Shown one piece after another: positions 1 to 5,417 of a stretch of DNA of 5,417 nt. How positions within the stretch are numbered: the first letter of the stretch is position 1; every line of letters begins with the position of its first letter. The position numbers and the translations under genes were made by a program. Source of the stretch: Cryomorphaceae bacterium (lineage in GTDB: Bacteria > Bacteroidota > Bacteroidia > Flavobacteriales > Schleiferiaceae); the NCBI GenBank assembly GCA_003445735.1, contig DMCR01000175.1, forward strand, positions 1 to 5,417. Direction: 5' to 3'. The notes beneath the pieces are model-generated. The model did not search any database. It was not told the DNA's origin and saw only the letters and a list, made by a program, of their open reading frames with translations.

Positions 1-1
1 A

Positions 2-229
2 CACCTCATTCGCGAGCTACAGCCGGTAGTGATTCCTGTGGTTATCGATGGATTTCGTCGAGCCTTTGATAAAACGGGTATGTTCGTTAAAAGCACAGGT
101 AACTTGTTAAATGTTACCTTTAAAGATCCGTTGGTGCTTGATTTTGAGCAGGCAAACGATAAATTGTTAGACCAAATCATGGTAGCTATTGAACAGGCTC
201 CAGAGTTTTTGAAAATAAAAGACGAATGA
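2..229 (+). CDS. Lysophospholipid acyltransferase (PlsC-like), C-terminal part
   Basis: The reading frame is open from the left edge (first full codon at 2) to TGA at 227-229, giving 75 residues of a C-terminus. The visible stretch QPVVIPVVIDGFRRAFDKTG, followed by a hydrophobic/basic strand and a KDPL turn, matches the end of Bacteroidota 1-acyl-sn-glycerol-3-phosphate acyltransferase-like proteins, where the conserved 'VIPVVIDGF' segment follows the catalytic part. The family transfers a fatty acyl chain to lysophosphatidate or a related lysophospholipid at the inner membrane. The catalytic HX4D motif would lie upstream and cannot be checked here, so the exact acyl acceptor is unknown. A GTG at 29 falls inside the frame but is not a start, because coding continues upstream with the same character. 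The stop overlaps the next start as ATGA, which suggests translational coupling with the lipoprotein gene that follows. Confidence 0.72.
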   Translation, partial: HLIRELQPVVIPVVIDGFRRAFDKTGMFVKSTGNLLNVTFKDPLVLDFEQANDKLLDQIMVAIEQAPEFLKIKDE

Positions 230-987
230 AAAAATTAGCCATTTTTACGATTCTTATGGGCGTTTTGCTCGGATGCGAAAAATCTATTCCTGTAGTTGAT
301 CCTACGGCCTTGGACAATAGAAATATCTACATCCGCATGTACAAGTATTTCAATGGTGATTTATTGGATACGTCTGGGGTCTACCAGATTAATGGGGACA
401 TGATTAAAATCAATAAGATTTACGCCACACTGAGCGGTGCTGAATTCATTATCTATGATGAGAGCGATACCATTCGTACGGAAAGTGATCTTACCATGAT
501 TGATGTGACCACGACCACTGAAGTTAAGTTGGCTCACTTACCCCGGGGATCTTACAATGGTTCGATGAACTACATGATCGGTTTAGATTCAGCACGTGCC
601 TATGCAGCACCGGAAAGTCTGGAAGATGGTAACCCATTGAAAAGCGGTGCTGTATGGAACGGAAGCGATATAGGTCACAGCTTCTTCCAGATAGAGGGTG
701 GTATCTTTGATCCAGCTGATACAGTTTTTACGACCCCTCAATCAACCTTTGTTTGGCGTTTTGCCACACCGGATTTGGTGGTGAATATAAACGAGAAGCG
801 CAACTTTAGTGTTGCCAATAACAAGGACGTATTCTTTGTGATCAACTTGGATGTAGAAAAGCTCTTCTTGGGCCTTACGCCAAGTCAAAATCCGGTCATT
901 AACTGCGACCCTGCAGATGGTACCGACTATAACAACGCTAAAATCTTACGCGATAACGTAATCAGTGAGTTTGTGTTTGAATTATAA
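226..987 (+). CDS. Divergent MbnP-like lipoprotein
   Basis: This gene encodes a 253-residue envelope lipoprotein. Residues 1-17 form a lipoprotein signal peptide ending in the lipobox LLGC, with Cys17 as the acylated residue. The layout of the mature part follows the MbnP family (copper-associated proteins of methanobactin and related clusters): a strand region around 60-74 (IKINKIYATLSGAEF), a GLDS motif at 119-122 where canonical members have GVDS, an NPL motif at 136-138, and HSFFQIEGG at 151-159 in place of the usual 'YxFxKxEG'. A late NLDVEKLF strand at 207-214 corresponds to the family's LEFDLDQL-type segment. The diagnostic MYWxW core is missing (VWNGSDIG instead), so copper binding through a modified Trp is doubtful. 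The start at 226 is fixed by the signal peptide and by the 4-nt overlap with the upstream acyltransferase gene. The assignment rests on motif order and on the neighbouring canonical paralogue. Its role is unknown; a partner or structural paralogue of the next protein is an inference. Confidence 0.62.
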   Translation: MKKLAIFTILMGVLLGCEKSIPVVDPTALDNRNIYIRMYKYFNGDLLDTSGVYQINGDMIKINKIYATLSGAEFIIYDESDTIRTESDLTMIDVTTTTEVKLAHLPRGSYNGSMNYMIGLDSARAYAAPESLEDGNPLKSGAVWNGSDIGHSFFQIEGGIFDPADTVFTTPQSTFVWRFATPDLVVNINEKRNFSVANNKDVFFVINLDVEKLFLGLTPSQNPVINCDPADGTDYNNAKILRDNVISEFVFEL

Positions 988-995
988 GCAGGATT

Positions 996-1703
996 ATGAA
1001 ATACCCGCCTAACCTAGTTCTTACTTTTCTAACGACCCTATTACTGGCATCTTGTGGAAATGGCGATTCTACCGTTTCTATGGAGGTGCGACTTACCTAT
1101 AACGATGCTCTCTATGCGGTGGGCGAAACTGTCTACAAAGGGGATACCTCAGTTAAGTTCGAAAAGTTTTATTTCTATTTGTCTGACCTACAAATTGGGG
1201 ATCAATTGGTCGAAGAGGTTATATTCTGTAATGCAGAGGACAGCACCACCATGAACTATGAGTGGAGCTTGGATAAGAAAGCTAGTACATTGAGCTTTTG
1301 CGTGGGTGTGGATTCCTTGAATAATGCCATGGATCCTACCTCTTTCGATGTGGGACATCCGCTCTCTAGCGCCAATGATATGTATTGGTCATGGGCTACG
1401 AAGTACAGATTCTTACGCATAGACGGACGCTCAAACCCCTCCGGTACGTTGGGTACGGACGATATCCTTTTGGCATGGCATACAGGTAAGGACGAGTTAT
1501 ACCGTTGTGTAGACCTCTCTGTTCAGTTGGCTGGAGCTATCAAAGAGGGAGACCATTTGATTCTTGAATTTGATTTGGATCAATTAATTCAACGCATGTC
1601 CCTTGAAACTGAGAGCATGACCCACACCATGGCGGATGATTACGATATCGCCGTGAAATTGAGCAATCAACTCCCAGGATCCTTTAATATCAGAGTGGAA
1701 TAA
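996..1703 (+). CDS. MbnP family lipoprotein, putative copper-binding
   Basis: This gene encodes a 235-residue lipoprotein with signal peptide 1-19 and lipobox LASC (Cys20). Family hallmarks appear in order: VKFEKFYFYLSDLQI (53-67), GVDSLNN (104-110), HPL (121-123), MYWSWATKYRFLRIDG (129-144), AWHTG (160-164) and LEFDLDQL (190-197). These match the MbnP domain, whose characterised members bind copper in the periplasm or at the cell surface using His and, in some, a Trp oxidised to kynurenine by the di-haem enzyme MbnH. His121, Trp131, Trp133, Trp161 and His162 are possible metal-site or modification residues, but which ones act cannot be decided from sequence. Besides the lipid-bearing Cys there are Cys78, Cys102 and Cys171. 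The gene starts 8 nt after the previous stop, so the two lipoproteins are surely one transcript, which ends at the hairpin 18 nt past this stop. No MbnH gene is visible in the window. The family call is firm; metal use is inferred. Confidence 0.88.
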   Translation: MKYPPNLVLTFLTTLLLASCGNGDSTVSMEVRLTYNDALYAVGETVYKGDTSVKFEKFYFYLSDLQIGDQLVEEVIFCNAEDSTTMNYEWSLDKKASTLSFCVGVDSLNNAMDPTSFDVGHPLSSANDMYWSWATKYRFLRIDGRSNPSGTLGTDDILLAWHTGKDELYRCVDLSVQLAGAIKEGDHLILEFDLDQLIQRMSLETESMTHTMADDYDIAVKLSNQLPGSFNIRVE

Positions 1704-1720
1704 GAAAAATTTTATCGATC

Positions 1721-1750
1721 AAAAAATGCGGCCCCAGGGCCGCGTTTTTT
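1721..1750. terminator. Bidirectional rho-independent terminator
   Basis: A perfect GC-rich inverted repeat (GCGGCCC / GGGCCGC at 1728-1734 and 1737-1743) is flanked by six A on the left (1721-1726) and six T on the right (1745-1750). Read on either strand it gives a strong hairpin followed by a U-run. It lies 18 nt after the stop of the MbnP-family gene and about 24 nt beyond the stop of the convergent minus-strand gene, so it serves both. A second small hairpin, GCCC-TGTG-GGGC at 1763-1774, touches the minus-strand stop but has no T-run. Confidence 0.92.
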
Positions 1751-1773
1751 GTATTTTAATTTGCCCTGTGGGG

Positions 1774-2526
1774 CTATCTAAAGAGAATGCTGATTCTCAC
1801 GCCACCGAGGATGGCTGGGGTTGCATTACTGCGATCGATAAGTTCATATTGACCCGTGAAAATTCCTGTAATAGGGTCAAAAGCTTCGACGTATTCTGAA
1901 GTGCTTCTGCTCTTGTTGCGAATGGCGGCGCCGATGAACCAATCCAAGATCATGCGCTCTGAAGGTCTGCTCTGGTAGCCCATTGTGAAACCAAAGTCAT
2001 TCCAGCTAAACCCTTCATTAACAGTCGTATCAATACCTGAAAAAGGATCAGTAATATAGAAATCTTGGGCGTAGTTGCGATGATTGAAATTAAAGGCGAT
2101 GTAATACCCGTCTTGGAAGGCATTACCCTCTGGGAAAAATTTAGCGTTGAAGGTAGCGCTATAGCCAAGCTTGCTCAAAGTTTGTCCGTCTTGACGCAGG
2201 CTGTACCCGCGGATCAACTCTTCGGTCATGTTGAAAGTAGTGATTCCCAAACCTCCTTCGAGGCTCAAATAATCCGTAAGCTTGTGCTCATAAGAAAGCG
2301 GAATATCGCCCGCAATGAGTGCTGTTGGCGATAATTTCAATGCGTGATTGTAGCGGCTGTAATACGCGCTAGGATTCATGTTGCTGCCCATCGCAGGCGA
2401 GGACAGCGTATTTATTTGCCCTGCACCACTGACGTCGAGGTTACGCTTGCGAACAATCACGCTTTGTGCATCGGCCCAAAGGCTCGTGCAAATTAGAATG
2501 GTCAACGTATAAATAAATCGTTTCAT
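1774..2526 (-). CDS. Outer-membrane beta-barrel-like protein
   Basis: This gene encodes a 250-residue exported protein read from ATG at 2526 down to TAG at 1774-1776. Residues 1-20 form a signal peptide (basic KR, hydrophobic core, cleavage near ADA|QS). The mature chain shows alternating polar/aromatic strands typical of small Bacteroidota outer-membrane barrels: LSLEGGLGITTF (about 88-99), YYIAFNFNHRNY (about 141-152), FGFTMGYQS, ILDWFIGAAIRN and the last strand AILGGVRISILFR. Its length suits an 8- to 10-stranded barrel. It resembles the DUF3575-type or generic 'outer membrane beta-barrel' proteins, but I cannot assign a named family. The final residue is Arg rather than the usual aromatic, although Phe is next to last. 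It is transcribed alone, convergent with the lipoprotein genes and divergent from the secreted-protein gene. A transport, adhesion or structural role cannot be chosen from the sequence. Confidence 0.72.
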   Translation of the reverse strand: MKRFIYTLTILICTSLWADAQSVIVRKRNLDVSGAGQINTLSSPAMGSNMNPSAYYSRYNHALKLSPTALIAGDIPLSYEHKLTDYLSLEGGLGITTFNMTEELIRGYSLRQDGQTLSKLGYSATFNAKFFPEGNAFQDGYYIAFNFNHRNYAQDFYITDPFSGIDTTVNEGFSWNDFGFTMGYQSRPSERMILDWFIGAAIRNKSRSTSEYVEAFDPITGIFTGQYELIDRSNATPAILGGVRISILFR

Positions 2527-2600
2527 ATGCGTTGTTCTAGGGAGGGGTGATGTATCTTGACTATCACTTCCAAAATTTACGAAAACAATACAATCTTCCT
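2527..2600. promoter_or_regulatory. Divergent promoter region
   Basis: The 74 bp between the two divergent starts must hold both promoters. On the + strand, TTG at 2532-2534 and TATCTTG at 2553-2559, spaced 18 nt, approximate the Bacteroidota -33 (TTG) and -7 (TAnnTTTG) elements. Transcription would begin near 2565, leaving a leader of about 35 nt before ATG 2601. On the minus strand, TAAATTTTG (2579 down to 2571) is a loose -7 candidate about 45 nt upstream of ATG 2526, but no well-placed -33 partner is visible. Neither start has a clear Shine-Dalgarno sequence, which is usual in this phylum. The sites are inferred by eye. Confidence 0.35.
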
Positions 2601-4166
2601 ATGAAAACGCCCCAAAAAGGTAGAATGTTGGCGATCACGGCCATTTTTTTTTCTGCAATGGCGGTTGGACAAGGCTCTTTTCCTGTTTTGGAGTGGAGTC
2701 CAGAGTACAATGTTCGCAATGCCAAATTTGACCGGCTCCTTCAGGTAGGGGATAACGGTTTCTATACCTATCGCGGCAGTGCATTGAGTCTGATTGCGGG
2801 CAATAGAGACGAATATTTCGCGTACTACAATCGTTACGACCTCAGCGAGCAATGGTTGCTGAAGAATCCAAGATGGGAATGGAACGGCCGTCGTGTGGAT
2901 TTTAAAACCAGCTTAATCATAGGTGATTTACAGTACTTGTTTTACGAGAGCTACGACAGGACAGCAGATATACGTTACTTACTCTGCCGTACCTTGGATG
3001 CTCAGGCGAACCTAGGAGAAATAAAGGTGATAGAGGTGTTGGACAGTCGCTTCAGAAATAGAGGGGAGTTCGCTGTCCAATTATCAAAGGACCGCTCCAA
3101 GATTGCGATCTTCACTAACCCGCCTTACGAGCGCCAGCAGGCAGAGAACTTCTACGTTCGTGTATTTGATCCGTCGTTGAATGAGCTTTGGAATGCCGAC
3201 GTGGAACTGGTCTACCAAGACCGCAACTTCGGCATCATGGACTTTGAGGTCAGCAATGCGGGTGATGTGTTCATCTTGAGTTATTTCGATCGTTCACCGA
3301 ACTTGACCTTCAGCAACAATCGTGATCTCGACTATAAGTTGATGAAAATTGGATCCGGAGAAAAGAACGAAATTATCGAATTTGATTTAGGCCTTCAAAA
3401 CGTGCGCGTACACAGTTTGGGCATCGAATGTAATATCACAGATGATGAAATGGCAATCTCAGGATTCTATGGCCGCCGCAATTCATGGGATATGGACGGT
3501 GCCTTGTACTTGGCCTTCGACCAAATCGCCGGCGAAGTCGTACACTCCAACCTCAATCCTTTCTCTACCGAATTTGTGGCTCAATTCTCCAGGCTCCGCG
3601 CCAAGCGAGGTAGAGGAATCCGCAAAAATTTCGTCTTCCGCCAATTCGTTTCGCGTCCCGATGGCGGCGCCTATGTCGTGGCTGAGGATTATGAACTCAT
3701 CGTGCGTACCGTCCAAACCGGCCGTGGAACCACGACTACAAACTACTATTACTACTATCGCGATATCATAGTCTTAAGTATAAATAAAGAAGGCGATGTG
3801 GATTGGTATGCCCATATTCCGAAAGAGCAAAACTCTATGAACGACGGTGGATATTATCTCGGCTACACCTTCCTCATGAATGATGACGGCCTTCACTTTA
3901 TCTACAATGACCACCGCGGAAACGTCAAGCGTTGGGGCAAGAAACGCCTCCGTCCGATCAGAAATGCTAAGGCAGGCAACTTGGTCATGGTGACCCTTGG
4001 ACACGATACGTCGCTGAACTACCGCGTACTGAACAAGAATAAACGTCAGAAATTCCGCGTAGCGCCACGCTCCTCGAGGTTAGCAAATGATGGAAACGAT
4101 GGTGCCATTTTGTTATCGCTCCGTGGCTCTAAGATTAGATTTGGTAACCTAAGATTTGAAGAATAA
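2601..4166 (+). CDS. Secreted protein of unknown function, probable repeated-beta fold
   Basis: This gene encodes a 521-residue exported protein. Residues 1-24 form a signal peptide (MKTPQKGR, hydrophobic core AITAIFFSAMAV, cleavage at AVGQ). I chose ATG 2601 over an in-frame ATG at 2547 because the longer form puts 18 polar residues before the signal peptide and would place the start upstream of the likely promoter core. The mature chain is rich in short beta strands with aromatic and D/N-G turns, for example DNGFYTY (51-57), LSKDRSKIAIFT (161-172), NAGDVFILSYFD (219-230), RPDGGAYVVAEDYE (352-365) and NKEGDVDWYAHIPKEQ (395-410). This is consistent with a propeller-like fold, though no named repeat is evident. 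The region 386-446 (RDIIVLSINKEG, IPKEQ, LHFIYNDH) resembles conserved C-terminal parts of uncharacterised Bacteroidota proteins. A run of five Tyr (382-386) follows four Thr. There is no lipobox and no obvious type IX sorting domain. It lies 3 nt upstream of the Mpl gene, so the two are probably co-transcribed. Confidence 0.78.
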   Translation: MKTPQKGRMLAITAIFFSAMAVGQGSFPVLEWSPEYNVRNAKFDRLLQVGDNGFYTYRGSALSLIAGNRDEYFAYYNRYDLSEQWLLKNPRWEWNGRRVDFKTSLIIGDLQYLFYESYDRTADIRYLLCRTLDAQANLGEIKVIEVLDSRFRNRGEFAVQLSKDRSKIAIFTNPPYERQQAENFYVRVFDPSLNELWNADVELVYQDRNFGIMDFEVSNAGDVFILSYFDRSPNLTFSNNRDLDYKLMKIGSGEKNEIIEFDLGLQNVRVHSLGIECNITDDEMAISGFYGRRNSWDMDGALYLAFDQIAGEVVHSNLNPFSTEFVAQFSRLRAKRGRGIRKNFVFRQFVSRPDGGAYVVAEDYELIVRTVQTGRGTTTTNYYYYYRDIIVLSINKEGDVDWYAHIPKEQNSMNDGGYYLGYTFLMNDDGLHFIYNDHRGNVKRWGKKRLRPIRNAKAGNLVMVTLGHDTSLNYRVLNKNKRQKFRVAPRSSRLANDGNDGAILLSLRGSKIRFGNLRFEE

Positions 4167-4169
4167 TTC

Positions 4170-5417
4170 ATGAATATTCACTTCATAGCCATTGGAGGAA
4201 GTGCCATGCACAACCTCGCTATCGCATTGCAACTGGCTGGTCATACAGTTACCGGCTCGGACGATCAGATCTTTGAGCCTTCCCGCGGTCGGCTCGAATT
4301 AAAAGGTCTGCTCCCAGCTCAGGAAGGTTGGTTTCCAGATCGCGTGCATGAAGGGTTGGATGCCATCATTTTGGGTATGCATGCTCGTAAGGATAATCCA
4401 GAGTTGGCGCGAGCGCAGGAATTGGGCCTTAGTATTTACAGCTATCCTGAGTTTTTGCATGAGGTCAGCAAGGACATGACACGTGTGGTTATTGCTGGAT
4501 CTCATGGTAAGACTACAACTACAGCGATGGTGTTACACGTTATGAATCATGTGGGCCAGCCTTTGAATTATATGGTCGGTGCGCAATTGGCTGGGTTCGA
4601 TTGCATGGTGGAGTTAGAGCGTGGCTCTGAGTTCATGCTGATGGAGGGGGATGAATATTTGAGTTCGCCCATTGACCGTCGTCCGAAATTTCATTTGTAC
4701 AAGCCGAATATTACGGCCATTACGGGTATCGCTTGGGATCACATCAATGTGTTTCCCACGTTCGAAGATTATGTGGATCAGTTCCGTTTGTACCTCGACA
4801 CTATCGAGGCCGGTGGTGCAGTCATTTATAACGAGCGCGATGCGGTGCTCAAAGAAGTAGTGGAATCCTCGAGTGCAACGGTCAAGCACTTTGCCTATTC
4901 TTTGCCAAATTATGAGATTGTTGATGGGCAGACCTTTATTGAGACGCCCGAGGGCATGATGCCGCTCCAAGTTTTTGGCGAGCATAATCTCAGTAATATG
5001 GAAGCTGCACGTTGGTTGTGCCTCGAGATGGGTGTTCAGGAGGAGGAGTTTTATGATGCAATCATTAGCTTCACTGGAGCGCAGAACCGAATGGAAGTGT
5101 TTCTTGAGGGGACGCAGACTAAAGTGTTCCGCGACTTTGCACATGCCCCCTCTAAGGTGGGTGCTTCCGTGAAGGCTTTAAAAGAGCAGTTTGGGGAGGT
5201 ACGCGTGGTGTTGGAATTGCATACGTTTAGCAGTTTGAATCCAGAGTTTTTGCCTCAGTACCACGGGGTTATGGACGATGCTGATGAGGCCTGGGTTTAT
5301 TATAGCCCTGCCGCAGTGGCACATAAGAAGTTGCCACCACTAAGCAAGGAGAACGTGAGCCAGGCCTTTGGGCCTGGAGTTCAGGTTTTTGATGATGCAC
5401 GGGCATTGGAATTGGCC
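4170..5417 (+). CDS. mpl: UDP-MurNAc:L-Ala-gamma-D-Glu-meso-Dap ligase (Mpl), 3' end cut
   Basis: The frame is open from ATG 4170 to the right edge, giving 416 codons; the family is usually about 450 residues, so only the tail is missing. Mpl is a cytoplasmic Mur-ligase-superfamily enzyme that joins recycled L-Ala-gamma-D-Glu-meso-Dap tripeptide to UDP-MurNAc using ATP, saving cell-wall precursors. The N-terminal Rossmann-type motif IHFIAIGGSAMHNLA (3-17) binds the UDP-sugar. The ATP P-loop is AGSHGKTTTT (109-118, Lys114). The central domain has EGDEY (159-163) and GIAWDHINVF (186-195) with the conserved His191. GEHNLSN (270-276) is the Mur-ligase HNxxN motif, and the C-terminal domain begins with GAQNRMEVF and RDFAHAP (321-327). 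LELHTFSSLNPEFL further on is typical of the Bacteroidota form. MurC is the main alternative, but the AMHNLA and DFAHAP variants favour Mpl. The start follows the secreted-protein stop by 3 nt and is the only ATG that keeps the N-terminal strand. Confidence 0.93.
   Translation, partial: MNIHFIAIGGSAMHNLAIALQLAGHTVTGSDDQIFEPSRGRLELKGLLPAQEGWFPDRVHEGLDAIILGMHARKDNPELARAQELGLSIYSYPEFLHEVSKDMTRVVIAGSHGKTTTTAMVLHVMNHVGQPLNYMVGAQLAGFDCMVELERGSEFMLMEGDEYLSSPIDRRPKFHLYKPNITAITGIAWDHINVFPTFEDYVDQFRLYLDTIEAGGAVIYNERDAVLKEVVESSSATVKHFAYSLPNYEIVDGQTFIETPEGMMPLQVFGEHNLSNMEAARWLCLEMGVQEEEFYDAIISFTGAQNRMEVFLEGTQTKVFRDFAHAPSKVGASVKALKEQFGEVRVVLELHTFSSLNPEFLPQYHGVMDDADEAWVYYSPAAVAHKKLPPLSKENVSQAFGPGVQVFDDARALELA

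Noticed and set aside
226..987. Idea that the first lipoprotein is a pseudogene of the second
   Set aside because: The frame is intact over 253 codons, with a good lipobox and a start coupled to the upstream gene; it is divergent rather than broken.
1054..1254. A 66-codon + strand open frame inside the MbnP-family gene
   Set aside because: It is a frame-shifted shadow of the lipoprotein gene, which shows unbroken family motifs across the same stretch.
2065..2334. An 89-codon + strand open frame opposite the barrel protein gene
   Set aside because: It is antisense to a coherent exported protein with signal peptide and strands, and its translation has no recognisable features.
2577..2852. A 91-codon minus-strand open frame over the start of the secreted-protein gene
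   Set aside because: It overlaps the signal peptide region of a well-supported gene and has no independent support.
3731..3758. ACT/TAC-rich simple repeat
   Set aside because: It encodes the Thr and Tyr runs in frame, mixes TAC and TAT codons, and is too short to call a repeat element or a phase-variation tract.
4614..5144. A 176-codon open frame on the minus strand opposite mpl
   Set aside because: It lies entirely antisense to a gene with clear Mur-ligase motifs, has no signal or family resemblance, and is rich in His/Arg/Leu as expected of a shadow frame.

Overview
The window looks like chromosomal DNA of a member of the Bacteroidota, probably a flavobacterial or cryomorph-like lineage. 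The evidence is the Bacteroidota-type Mpl muropeptide ligase, two MbnP-family lipoproteins, signal peptides that end in Gln-rich cleavage sites (AVGQ, ADAQ), an outer-membrane barrel protein, the lack of strong Shine-Dalgarno sequences and a moderate GC content. It is densely coded: six protein genes, two of them cut by the window edges, and no RNA gene, mobile element or CRISPR array.

Left block (1-1750, + strand): the 3' end of a PlsC-type acyltransferase gene overlaps by 4 nt (ATGA) a lipoprotein gene related to the MbnP family. Eight nucleotides later comes a second lipoprotein gene, which is a canonical MbnP-family member. The three look co-transcribed and end at a strong hairpin terminator (1721-1750) that works in both directions.

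Middle (1774-2600): a minus-strand gene for a signal-peptide-bearing outer-membrane beta-barrel-like protein converges on that terminator. Its start is separated by about 75 bp from a divergent + strand gene, and this gap must hold two back-to-back promoters.

Right block (2601-5417, + strand): a 521-residue secreted protein of unknown function, probably a beta-propeller or repeated-beta fold, is followed after 3 nt by the gene for UDP-N-acetylmuramate:L-alanyl-gamma-D-glutamyl-meso-diaminopimelate ligase (Mpl, murein recycling). That gene runs off the right edge with 416 codons visible.

Functionally the window is about the cell envelope: phospholipid acylation, copper-type lipoproteins, an outer-membrane barrel, a secreted protein and peptidoglycan recycling. 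Most of it is ordinary. The item most worth following is the tandem pair of MbnP-type lipoproteins, one canonical and one stripped of the family's Trp/His-rich core, with no MbnH-type di-haem peroxidase gene in view.
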